Source: Achatina immaculata
Lineage: Eukaryota > Mollusca > Gastropoda > Stylommatophora > Achatinidae
DNA: 64,000 bases
NCBI GenBank assembly: GCA_009760885.1
Contig: CM019697.1
Coordinates: forward strand, 30,868,710-30,932,709
Direction of reading: 5' to 3'
Shown here: positions 54,336 through 64,000 of the stretch, piece by piece
Layout: the number at the start of each line of letters is the position of its first letter
Numbering within the stretch: the first letter of the stretch is position 1
Notes under the pieces: model-generated
Told to the model about the DNA's origin: nothing
The model's input: only the letters and a program-made list of their open reading frames with translations
Database searches by the model: none
Translations under genes and position numbers: made by a program

Positions 54336-55394
54336 TGTGCATGTTCTGAAGACACAGCTGTGAAATGATGTGTATTTTGCTATGAGACTGAATGGTATGG
54401 CTGCTTGAGAGAATGGGTTAAAATGCCATCTGAATTATGTTACAGAGAATATATGGTGTATAGTGGCGGATTATCCATTAGACTGAACGAGCTTAAATCT
54501 AGGGGCCTGTAGGGCAGGGGGCCCGGCATCAAGGAAAAAAAACTAATTGTTTACTTGATGCATGACCTGCCATATGTAAAATATTTTACAGGATTAGTTA
54601 TTGGTTAGTTATCGGATAAAAGAAATTATGTGTCATGTGTTCAAATAGACATGCCAGAAGTAGTGTGCTGTGTGTTTGTAAAACGATGAATTGAGTCCAG
54701 GTTTGCTCATATCACAAATTGCAGACATTTTGTTCTTGCTTTCTTCTCTGCTTAGTTCATTCACAACCAGCCGATGGCAGCATAATATCTCACAAACAGA
54801 ATGACATCAGTACTTTCAGTTCATTGGAAAATCATTATGAGAAGAATTTTTGAGTATAAGACTGGGACTTTGAGAGACATCCACATGCTGTCCTAGGAAC
54901 ATGCTGACAGCATTGCAGCAGAGAGCAGGGATGGCAGGAGTTTTTTTTTTTCTGACTGATGGTCTTAGGTTGATTCCCTGCCATTCTGTCACTTCTGTTA
55001 ATCAGGGTTCTCATCAGTGCCACAAAGTTCATGGGGGGGTGGGTGGGTGGGGGAGGAGATGTGAGCACTTGCAGACTTGTCCTGAATCTCGTGGAACATT
55101 TTTTTACATTTTGATTATTTGACCTTTTTTTTTTAACATGTCTATCTGTACAAAGTAGACAAACCACACAAAAAAAACTGCAGAGAATTTTTGCAAGGGG
55201 GAATATAAGCATTTATTACAAGTTGGCAGGCAGTGTCATAGAACAGTCAGGCTCTGAATATTTGAGAACAAGAGTTTAGTTATGGCATGTTATAGTGCCT
55301 CAGAAAGCAGAGAATATTTACATGCAGAGTGAGGCCCACAGGATTACACTGCACACATTGCTGTCAGTGATTGAAGGGAAAACAGAATGTCTGG
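54336..55394. other. RNF2 3' UTR and downstream sequence
   Basis: No further gene is recognised. A phrase TGGCGGATTATCC...GGGGCC near 54465-54520 resembles short mobile-element ends but I cannot define boundaries. The minus-strand open frame at 55212-54835 is low-complexity and unconvincing. Confidence 0.5.
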
Positions 55395-55845
55395 AGTTAC
55401 TTACTTTACTTTATCCTTCCTCTTGTACCATGACTTACTTACTTTACTTTATCCTTCTTCTTGTTATGTAACTTACTTACTTTAATGCATCCTTCCTCTT
55501 GTACCATGACTTACTTACTTTACTTTATCCTTCCTCTTGTACTGTGACTTACTTTACTTTATCCTTCCTCTTGTACCGTGACTTACTTATTTTACTGTAT
55601 CCTTCCTCTTGTACCGTGAATTACTTACTTTAATGCATCCTTCCTCTTGTACCGTGACTTACTTACTTTAATGCATCCTTCCTCTTGTACCGTGACTTAA
55701 TTACTTTAATGCATCTTTCCTCTTGTACCGTGACTTACTTACTTTAATGCATCCTTCCTCTTGTACCGTGACTTAATTACTTTAATGCATCTTTCCTCTT
55801 GTACCGTGACTTACTTACTTTAATGCATCCTTCCTCTTGTAATGT
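55395..55845. repeat. About 38-bp minisatellite, about 12 units
   Basis: Units read GACTTACTTACTTTA followed by ATGCATCCTTCCTCTTGTAC or CTTTATCCTTCCTCTTGTAC. Two unit variants (TTTAATGCATC and TTTACTTTATC) form blocks, and later units alternate TTACTTACTT with TTAATTACTT. Confidence 0.95.
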
Positions 55846-55854
55846 GAGGTGTTG

Positions 55855-56290
55855 AGGGAAGATGCAGTTGGTATTTTTGGGCCATGTGATGGTCTCGGTG
55901 ATGTTCATGCTGTAATTCAAGAGTTTTCTATAACTCCATCTGACTGTCCTTTCTTGGGGGTCTTTCCCTTTATCTGTGAATTGCAGTTGTTTAGTTGAAA
56001 GCCCTCGGGCTGGCTGTACATGCGTAAGTAATTGGCCAAAAGCACTTAATTCTTAGTTTCTCTGTGTACTGTAGGCATGGTGTAGTCCCTACCAGTCATC
56101 TTATGTCAACATGTTATTAGTTTATCCCTCCTAGTAACATCTTCAGCTTTTCTCAGGCGTCTCATTTCACAGGTAGATATTTTATTTTGCTGTTTCTTGG
56201 CTAGTGCCCATGTTTGGCATTGGTAGCACAACGTTGGTATAAATATGCTATTAATTAGTTGTCTCTTGGTTTCGAGTAGTATGTAAGCAG
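55855..56290 (-). pseudogene. Decayed LINE fragment (L6), C-terminal region
   Basis: Minus-strand translation gives INSIFIPTLCYQCQTWALAK and CEMRRLRKAEDVTRRDKL, matching the LYGCETW...EMR-LR---GVTRRDR region of LINEs. Stops and shifts follow. Distinct from L1-L5. Confidence 0.72.
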
Positions 56291-58734
56291 CAGGAAAGAA
56301 AGTGGTAGGAACAGCAGGTATGTATGTGGAGTTAAGTCTCGCAAATATCTCTCCCGAGTTCAGAGTTGGTGAATGCTATAGTGATTATAAGCTCAAGTTT
56401 TATGTTCATTTCTTCATCGGGTATTCAAAACTGGCAAAATATGTATGGGAATTCTAAAATCTGAATCAAATGGCTCTGTAAAATGAAGACAGAATGGCAG
56501 AAGTATAATTTTGTTGTGTTTTCCATTTTTCTGTAAAAACTAGAGCTACTGTAACTTTAACATGGATAATGCTGACCCAGATAGAATGCAGTCACCCAGC
56601 CTCCTCAGGTCCTGCTGCTTTTATTTCATCTTTTTTGTAGGCTGCTGCTGGCAGTTCCTGCAAAGTGTGCTTTCCATTATTATAAAGAGGGTGAATGAAA
56701 GGTTGATAAATGGTAGTTCTCATGTGACGTGGTTGTTCATCCACATGGCAGAAACTGTTCTTCCTTAACAGCTCAACCTCATATACAAAGTGATCAGATT
56801 TTCTGGATCCTAAGGGTCACCAGTGAACTGCTTCTATGCCTGGTTTCACAACAGCAGCTTATCCCTTATCCCCTGTATCTACCATAGAGACAGTGGATGT
56901 AATTTTTTGGCTCAGTCTTTGCAGCATTTAGGTAGTTTTACAGTAATTGCAGCTTTATATTTTTGTCAGTTTTATATTATGAAACAGTACCTTGATTATA
57001 CAATGTGTCTGTAAAATCATAGCGCGGCTTGAAAACTATTTGTTTTTATAACCATACATATTATATATTGAAATATACACTAAGTGAAAGAGTAAATCAT
57101 AAAACTTTGTTAGACATGTTTAGGAATTCACAAATTCAAATTTAGCAAGCCACATTGAACCTTCCTATACACTGTCTGTTCATCATGAAATGGTGCATCA
57201 CACATTGGTGTAGTGATGTTTTGTATTGCGTCACCATCACATGGTTAACTAAATATCCAAAACCATTTGCACAGATCCAAAAAATCTTTGAGTTGCTCTT
57301 TAATTTAGTATCGGTATCATGACTTTGCTACATTTAGTTCTGATTATTTTATGAACTTCAAACCACGCTATGATTTTACGGATACATTGTATGTTGTTTA
57401 TTTTATGAAACAGAATGTTGATTTGTTTGTGAAGAAACTGCTCTGTGTTGTATAATTTTGTATCATTTTAGTTTGATGGACTTCTGTGGATGTCATAGTT
57501 AACAAAGTTGTGAACAGAGACCTGTCCAGTAAATAGTAATACACAAAAAAAGCCTGAATACTGATGAAATTCTTATTCATGTCATAATAAATGTGATATG
57601 TAGCAGAACAGTCCATGCTGTTGTTATTTAATAGGTCCCTTGAATGCAGAAGAGGAAGAATTAGGTAAATTCTAGTAGTAGACTAGTCTAATTAATCAGA
57701 AAATATTTGTACTCAGGAGTTGCATTTATTGTGAGTATAAGGATCATTGTCCAGGTGCTGGCATATAGTGATAGTTGAAGTGCATCTTGGTGATCTTGCA
57801 AACAGAAGTGCTTTTAATCTGTTGTAGTTTGGATTCAAGATTTTAGTAGAAGTTTATGATCAGATTCAAACTTTGTTCACAGCTTGTTGAGAGATGTGGC
57901 AAACATGATACTGCACTACATGTTGAACTTTGACCTGTTGTGGACATGTTCAACCTTTGAACCTCACACTGTGCAGCTGTCATAGTTATCTACATAATAT
58001 AAGTATGGAATGTTGTTTGAACAGAAATTAGAAATCTCTTAAGATAGTTCTCCTTCTATGCATCTTCGTTCAACATAGCAATAATGAATTCTACTTTCAG
58101 CCACACATTGCTGGGTATAATTTGATGAACAAGCCGCAGTTTGTTTATTTTAGTTGTATATTTTTGTACATTTAATTGTGTGTAGCACAGTAGACACTGC
58201 ATCTCTTGATAAGTTCCACAGATGGATAACATTCCAAACAGTGTTTTGGGTTCTGCTGGATATATGTCAGATTCACTCATCATTATCTGTGGTCAGTCTT
58301 GGTTGTTCTGGTGTGCCCTTTCAAAACACTGTCCGTTTCAGAAAACTGCTGATGCCTCTTGCATGTATATATATATATACTCAAAAGTGCTATTTTTATT
58401 TTTCTTATACTCCTTCCAGAAATTCTTTTCCATTATTACAGTTTCACTTCTGCAAACCACAACAGACACTACACATTTGCCTATGTCATTGCCAAGACTT
58501 GGTGATGTAGCTTTTCTTTACAATCATGATGCTGCCACCAGAGTTGTAGATCTGAGTCACTTTAAAATGATCTGGACTTTACAAAGAATAGCTACAGAGA
58601 CTTAGCTTTCAGCTTGGGATTTTTTTAGCTGCTGGACTTGATGAGTTTACCCTAGTATTAATAAGATGTCCAATACAACGCAGGTTCAGTGAGTCATTTC
58701 CATTTGGATATTTGGACGAAGGTTGATGAGGAGA
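56291..58734. other. Intergenic, nothing recognised
   Basis: AT-rich sequence without coding similarity. Short open frames here (for example 58222-58605) have skewed hydrophobic composition and no motif. A TA run lies near 58367-58379. Confidence 0.55.
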
Positions 58735-58812
58735 GCATCTTGCTTACAACCGAGAGCTGTTAGGCAGGCAAAGTTGCGCAAGTGACATTCAAGTGACTGA
58801 CTGACGAGGAGT
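58735..58812 (+). pseudogene. LINE L2 3'-terminal scrap
   Basis: GCTTACAACCGAGAGCTGTT, AGGCAGGCAAAGTTGCGCAA and GACTGACTGACGA match the NREAYRSAVREAKF-KGHANDWL end of L2. Confidence 0.7.
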
Positions 58813-58963
58813 ACATAGTGGCTCAGCCATCTGAAATACACTACATAAACAGGCATGGCCCCTAGAATTAAGATAACATCAGAGAAAAACAGTACACCAT
58901 GACCGTACCAGTTATGTTATGAAATTATAATGTTTCTTGAGGAAGTATTTGTTATGTTGGGTC

Positions 58964-59040
58964 AGGCTGGGCGGTAGCTCTGTGGTGCAGAAAAATAATT
59001 AAGTCAAGCCCTAAACAGAGCTCATGCAGGTTTAAACCTG
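58964..59040 (+). mobile_element. tRNA-derived SINE head
   Basis: GGCGGTAGCTCTGTGGTGCA gives an A-box-like TAGCTCTGTGG, and CAGGTTTAAACCTGGAG a B-box-like element about 45 bp on, as in a decayed tRNA promoter. The body downstream is not resolved. Confidence 0.55.
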
Positions 59041-59194
59041 GAGTTACCTTATAAAGTAAATAGCTGGTCAACTCGGGTAATTTTCTCTTAGTTCTGTGTA
59101 AGATCTTTAGAAACAGCAAGTCATGAAATATCAATCCTTACTAGGATGAATGAACAGCTCAGAAATAGAGAGACAAAACTAGAATCTGATAGTA

Positions 59195-59400
59195 TCTTAC
59201 ATCCTTCCTGTGCTGTTAAACATCACTTTTGGCTTGCATGGTAGTTAACCAAGTTTTCCTGTTTTCTGCGAGATTTTCAACCTTATCAAGGGATTTTATG
59301 CCTACTAATTTGGCCTCTGTTGACGGTGCCCTCGTTAGAGTTTCATGTGGTCAACCTCTTTTTCTTTGGCCTGTTGTGTTCCATTTGATAGGCCAAAGAA
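59195..59400 (-). pseudogene. LINE L1 3'-end fragment
   Basis: Plus-strand TCTTACATCCTTCCTGTGCT at the tail side and AGTTTCATGTGGTCAACCTC inside match the L1 end. A short inverted piece (GGCCAAAGAAAGAGG near 59391) follows the 5' break. Confidence 0.83.
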
Positions 59401-60027
59401 AGAGGTCAGCCATGTGAAACTGTGATAGTATAGTGAAGATTAATACTCTTCTAATTAGCTTTGATAGTGAGATCAGTTCTAATGCATCAGATTTTGTAGC
59501 TGTGAGCAGCAGTCACTTATTTAACATTTTGACACATAGAAATGAGAATAGACTTAAAGCTGTCTATAATGACTTTAGACTTGACTTGAGACTAAAAGGT
59601 ATTAACAGATTGCGTATTTATGCAAATCATTTTCATGGTGTGGCAATGTAAGGAGCATGTGGCAGTATGTTTATATTGTAACTTAATTTTGTCATTTACT
59701 AGTTGTAATACATTAAGTCTTGACAGCCCAGTTGTAAAGACAGTCGTACTAAACATGTATGTGCTGGTGAGTTATTGTTCTAGTGAAAATTGTGTGTGCT
59801 TCCTATGTTTTTTTCATTTGGTTTTTTATTAAATTAAAGGACAGTAGCTTTAGTTAGTTCATTCTTACTTGCTTACTGGTTGTTCTTGTTACTGTGGTTC
59901 TGTGGCACAGAGTTCCTGTCATTATTCAGCTGCATTGTTATGTTGCATACTGAAGTGATAGTCGGTAGAGCTTCCCTGATTTTTATTTTACTTTTCATTT
60001 ACAGCATGTGGCAAATTATTAGACAGT

Positions 60028-60560
60028 CTTCATTCATTCATTTGCATGTCTCTTGTGGAACTTTGCCTCCCTAACAGCACTGCTGTAAGCCTCTTGGTTG
60101 TGAGCAAGATGACCTGCTGCTGATGCATATATTTGTAGATCATCAACGATGTCCTGCAGCCATCTTCTCCCTGGTCTTCCTCTCTTTCTTTTTCCCATTA
60201 TGCACCCCTCCAAGACGGTCTTCTCTAGATTATCATGACGTTTAATGTGTCCAGAATATTTCAGTTTTCTCTCTTTAATCCTCTTTAATAGCCAGCCTTC
60301 ATCAATATTAAGTTCTTGTAGTATTGTTATATTTGTTCTTTTTTGTGTCCATGATATTTGAAGAACTCTTCTGTAGCATTTACATTCAAAGGCATTTATG
60401 TGTTTCTCAGCTGTTTTGTGTCCAGGTCTCACAGGCATATGTTGCGATGGGAAAGATGCATGCCCTTAAAAATCTTATTTTTGTAGTTCTGTCTGTTCCT
60501 CTGCACAGATTCTTTAGTTGTTTTACTTTCTGAAGAGTGATAGATGTTCTACTTTTAATT
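60028..60560 (-). pseudogene. LINE L2 copy, 3' third
   Basis: A near-complete open frame 60438-60034 (minus) reads KTAEKHINAFECKCYRRVLQ, NIDEGWLLKRIKERKLKYSG, GKRKRGRPGRRWLQDIVDDL and ends HANE. Upstream, a separate frame 60589-60407 gives LKNLCRGTDRTTKIRFLRAC. Tail ATTCATTCATT on plus at 60029. Confidence 0.92.
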
Positions 60561-61029
60561 TTTAAATTAGACAGTAAATGACTGATCATTTATCATGTGT
60601 ACATTTACATTGCTTACTGGTGTGAAGTTATTATAAGTATATTTTTTTGCATCTTTTTTTTTTATCGAAAGATATGTAGCTGTATATTGTTTCACCATAA
60701 AGGTATTCAGTGGCAGCCTTCCATATCTGAAGTAAACCTAGTCTTACTTTCATATTGTTTGAATCATTAAGTCTCCATTTAATAAAATATTTATAACTAG
60801 AATAGTTCTGTGTTTTGTTTTCTAATTTTGGTCTCATAATTTATCAGTTTTCTTTAAGATTTTTTTAGAAAATTCATTAGAGATAAATGTGATGAATCAG
60901 TTAGCAGAGAGTTTTTGGGTTTTTTTTTTTTAAATTGAGTTAGCAACATCATGTGAGAGCTAATCATGCTGTGTACTGGAGTAATGGAAGTGATCTTTCT
61001 TATGTATAGGATTTATTTTGTTCTAACCT

Positions 61030-61625
61030 TCCATGCAGTTACAACAGCTCCATGTGCATAGACAGGGATGGTGACACCAGAAAGGAAGTTAGAGTTGCAA
61101 AAAGCAGCATCCATCTTCAAGAATTTTGACAACATATGGCACTCAAAAGTTATAAGCATATAAACCAAGTTATGACCATTCAATTCAAATGTAATATCCA
61201 CCCTCATTTATGCATGTGAAAGCTGGAAAACAAAGAACTTAGACTGTTTTGAAAACAAATGCCTAAGGAAAATACTCTGAATAAAGTGGAATGAATTCAA
61301 GCACAACGTAGAGATAAGGCAGATGACTGAACAACAACCAGTCTCATGGGTGATCTTGAAAAGGAGATGGATATATGTCGGTCATGTGATGAGAAGAAAC
61401 AATCAGAGAATCCCAGAACAAACTATCAAGTGGAACACAACAGGCCAAAGAGAACGAGGTCGACCACGGGAAACTCTAAAGAGGACATTGTAAGAGAGGC
61501 CAGTTTAATAGGCATAAAATCCTTTGATGAAGTTGAAAAGCTTGCCGAAAACAGGAAAACTTGGTGAACTACCTTATGAACCCTATGTGACATTTAACGG
61601 CACGGGAAGGATATAAGATATAGCA
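61030..61625 (+). pseudogene. LINE L1 copy, 3' third
   Basis: Starts in GDTRKEVRV-type codons, continues with NSNVISTLIYACESWKT, the EFK-N-EIRQMTEQQPVS block and GRPRETLKRT, ending GCACGGGAAGGATATAAGAT. It keeps the sense codons (WHSKVIS) at the site where two other L1 copies share a stop. Frameshifts elsewhere. Confidence 0.9.
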
Positions 61626-61682
61626 TGTGCAGTAATGAAAAGCAACATTTGAAAAGCTGCCTTCATATATTAGTTAGTTAGT

Positions 61683-64000
61683 TGATCCTCTTGGGCCTAA
61701 GGTGGTGCATAGGGCGGAGGACAAGGCTCTCTATGTCTGGTGATTCCTTGCTACTTGCTTTAGATCTTCGATGTTTCTGATGAGCATTGTTGAACACTCC
61801 TTGGTGATAACTCTTCTTAGTGTGTCTTTAGGTCTTCCTCGCTTTCTTTTACCCCCTGGTGACCACGTAAATGCTTGGTGTGGGAGTCGTCTTTCATCCA
61901 TTCTAAGTATGTGGCCGATGTAGTTCCAGCGACGTCTTCTGATAAAGTTTGATACGTAGTCTTGTTTAGTTTCTTGTCTTATTGATGTAACCGATCTGAA
62001 GTCATGCCAACATATATTTAATAGTCTTCAAAGGCACTTATTTTCAAAACCTTCTAGTCTCTTTTCCATTGCTGGGGATCTTCTCCAACTCTCGCAACCA
62101 TAGGTTAGTACTGGCACTACATAGGAGTTGAAGATCTTGAGTTTCGTGTGCCTACTGAGTTGATTTGATTTCCAGATGTTAGTCAGCTTGTTGAAAGCAT
62201 TTGACATTAAAGCAATTTGGGTCAAATTTCTGTTGATATGTCTCCCGCGGGTGTTAACTTGCTTCCTAGGTATGTAAAACTAGCGACTTTTTCAAGAGCA
62301 TGGCATTAAGTTTAATGTTGTCCAGTTTGTTGGCGAGATCAAGAATTTAAGTTTTTGCTGAGTTGATTTCGAGGCCAGTTTGTTTAGAGATATTTTGGAG
62401 TTGGTTTGTTTTCTCTTGCGCGTCAGCGTGTGTGGAGCTCAGAAGTGCTATATCATCTATGAAGTCTAGGTCTTCCAGTGATTTGTTGTCAATCCATTTG
62501 ATGCCCAGTTATGTGTCATGGGTGCATCTGTGTATTACCCAATCAGTTGCTAGCCCAAATAGCATTGGTGACATGATGCAACCTTGTTTTACACCTGTTT
62601 CCACCAGAAACCAGAGTTGCCAAATTCTGTTCTTACACAGCAATGTGAATCATCATATAAGGCTTTTATTATGTTTACATATTTGGGCGGAAAGCCATAG
62701 ATTGTAAGAAGTTTCCACAGTGTGGATCAATGGAGGCTGTCAAAGGCTTTTTGGAAGTCCACAAAGTTTATGATGAGATGAGACTGAAATTCTATTGATT
62801 CTGAGTGTAAATCTATGGTCCAGGCAGGACTGGTCTGAACCCTGCCTGTTCTTCTCTAAGTTTGACATCCAATGATTTCCTGAGTCTTTCTATCAGTAAA
62901 CTGCAAAAGAGTTTTTTGTACTGATAGCAGGGTGATATCACACCAGTTATTTCAGTCAGACAAATCCCCTTTTTTAGGCAGTTTAAAAATAACGCTTTCT
63001 CTCCATTCCTTTGACGAGGATTCATTTATCCATACTTCACTGCACAGATGTAGCAGGTGTTGTAGTGTGTTGTCATCGGTTGCTTTAAGCATTTCCCCGG
63101 AGATCTTCTTGTCCCCAGCAGCTTTGTTGTTTCTCAGTTTTTTTATGGCAGTTTTCATTTCTTCCATTGAGAATGTGCCACATGGGGCATCTAAAGGGGG
63201 CATGTTTAATTCTTGGTCCAGGTTGGGTGTAGTTGTAGGTTGGGGTCTGTTTAGTATTTATTTAAAGTGATCAGCCCATCATTTTTTTTATCTTCTTCTG
63301 ATGTCAATAGTTTACCTTGTCTGTCTTTGATAGCTGTGTTGCTTGCATGTTTACATAGCTGTTTCATGATGTGGTAAACCGTTTTGTTGTTTCTGGTTTT
63401 GGCAGCTATTTCAGCTTCAGTGGCCAGGTTATGTAAGTAGTTTTGTTTGTCTTTTCGTGCATTGGTTTTAATTTCTTTATCCAGCGAGTTGTAGTTTTTC
63501 CTACCAGCTTCAGGTGACATTTTGTGTCTTTTGTAGTAGGGTTAGTTTGGCCTGTTTTCTTTCTTGAATTTTTGTCCAGGTGTTGTCACTCAGTCATTTT
63601 TTCCTTTGGGTCTGTACATAGCCTACAGTGCTTATTGCAGTGTTTTTCAGGATATTCTTAAAGGAGGCCCAGTTTAGTTCTTTTGATTCCTTCTTTGTGG
63701 TGGTGGTTGTGTCTGGCTTTCTTGGATATTTGTCTTGGATATCGGCATTAAAAGTGTCTGGGTTGTCATTTGTCAGTAGAGATCTTGAGCTTATCTTCTT
63801 GATCCTGGGTGGTTTGTACAGCTTTTCAGTTTTATTCGTAGCTTAGCTATGTAAAGGTTGTGATCACTGCCAATGTCTGCTCCCCTGTAAGCTCTGGCAT
63901 CTTGGACAGAAGAGCGAAATTTGTTGCTAACACACAAGTGGTCTATTTGGTTTTTCATAATGTTGTCAGGAGTTCCAAGTGATTTTGTGAATGTTTTTAT
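61683..64000 (-). pseudogene. RTE-type LINE (L5), long copy running off the window
   Basis: Minus strand, 3' tail of the AACT type (TTAGTTAGTTAGTTGAT at 61673-61689 on plus). From the window edge inward: end of the endonuclease with RAYRGADIGSDHNLYIAKLR near 63890-63840, a linker with KNYNSLDKEIKTNARKDKQN, then reverse transcriptase pieces KKLRNNKAAGDKKISGEML, FKLPKKGDLSD and LREEQAGFRP, and C-terminal IWKSNQLSRHTKLKIFNSYV and LTYGCESWRR. Several frameshifts make it inactive. The palm region around 62450-62600 is recognisable but broken. Confidence 0.92.

Noticed and set aside
54835..55212. 125-codon minus-strand frame behind RNF2
   Set aside because: Low complexity with Lys, Pro and Ser runs, no motif, and no conserved relatives that I can recognise.
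58964..59040. A functional tRNA gene
   Set aside because: Box-like sequences are present, but no acceptor stem pairing is evident and the anticodon region is not convincing; better seen as a SINE head.

Overview
This is animal nuclear DNA: AT-rich, with GT-AG introns, long introns packed with retrotransposons, and no prokaryotic features. The protein sequences and the mix of RTE-type LINEs, tRNA-derived SINEs and TTAA-flanked MITEs suggest a lophotrochozoan, most likely a gastropod mollusc. That placement is an inference from overall appearance, not a proven taxon.

Three conserved genes can be assembled exon by exon, each keeping reading frame across every junction. (1) UBE2I/UBC9, the SUMO E2 enzyme, plus strand, coding exons 2404-15936. 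(2) An E4F1 orthologue, a C2H2 zinc-finger transcription factor, minus strand, 16 coding exons 49407-17736, 1116 residues. (3) RNF2/RING1, the Polycomb PRC1 E3 ligase, plus strand, three coding exons 49686-54335, 348 residues. UBC9 and E4F1 are convergent. E4F1 and RNF2 are head to head, with only 278 bp between their start codons, so they probably share a bidirectional promoter. All three products act in ubiquitin/SUMO signalling, and mammalian E4F1 is reported to bind BMI1, the PRC1 partner of RING1/RNF2.

The rest is mostly mobile DNA, and its layering can be read. Two LINE families, here called L1 (3' tail of the ATAAG type) and L2 (3' tail of the AATG type), are nested in each other in both directions. 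Four piggyBac-like TTAA MITEs of about 640-690 bp (net of insertions) carry the relic of a small ORF; two of them sit inside one L2 copy and one is itself split by another LINE. A non-coding repeat, here 'family C', has internal tandem blocks and a GAA-repeat tail, and is flanked by target-site duplications of 9 and 11 bp. Also present are two hAT-type MITEs with 8-bp duplications, a Tc1-like element with inverted ends and TA duplication, two mariner-type fragments, and many minisatellites.

Layout: 1-2375 upstream of UBC9; 2376-15936 UBC9 with repeat-filled introns; 15937-17735 between the convergent genes; 17736-49407 E4F1; 49408-49685 shared promoter; 49686-54335 RNF2; 54336-64000 intergenic, repeat-rich, ending in a large LINE that runs off the window.

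The observations I find most interesting are: the E4F1/RNF2 divergent pair; an inverted repeat flanking UBC9 exons 2 and 3; a minisatellite that overlaps the end of the E4F1 reading frame; family C; and the MITE relic ORF.
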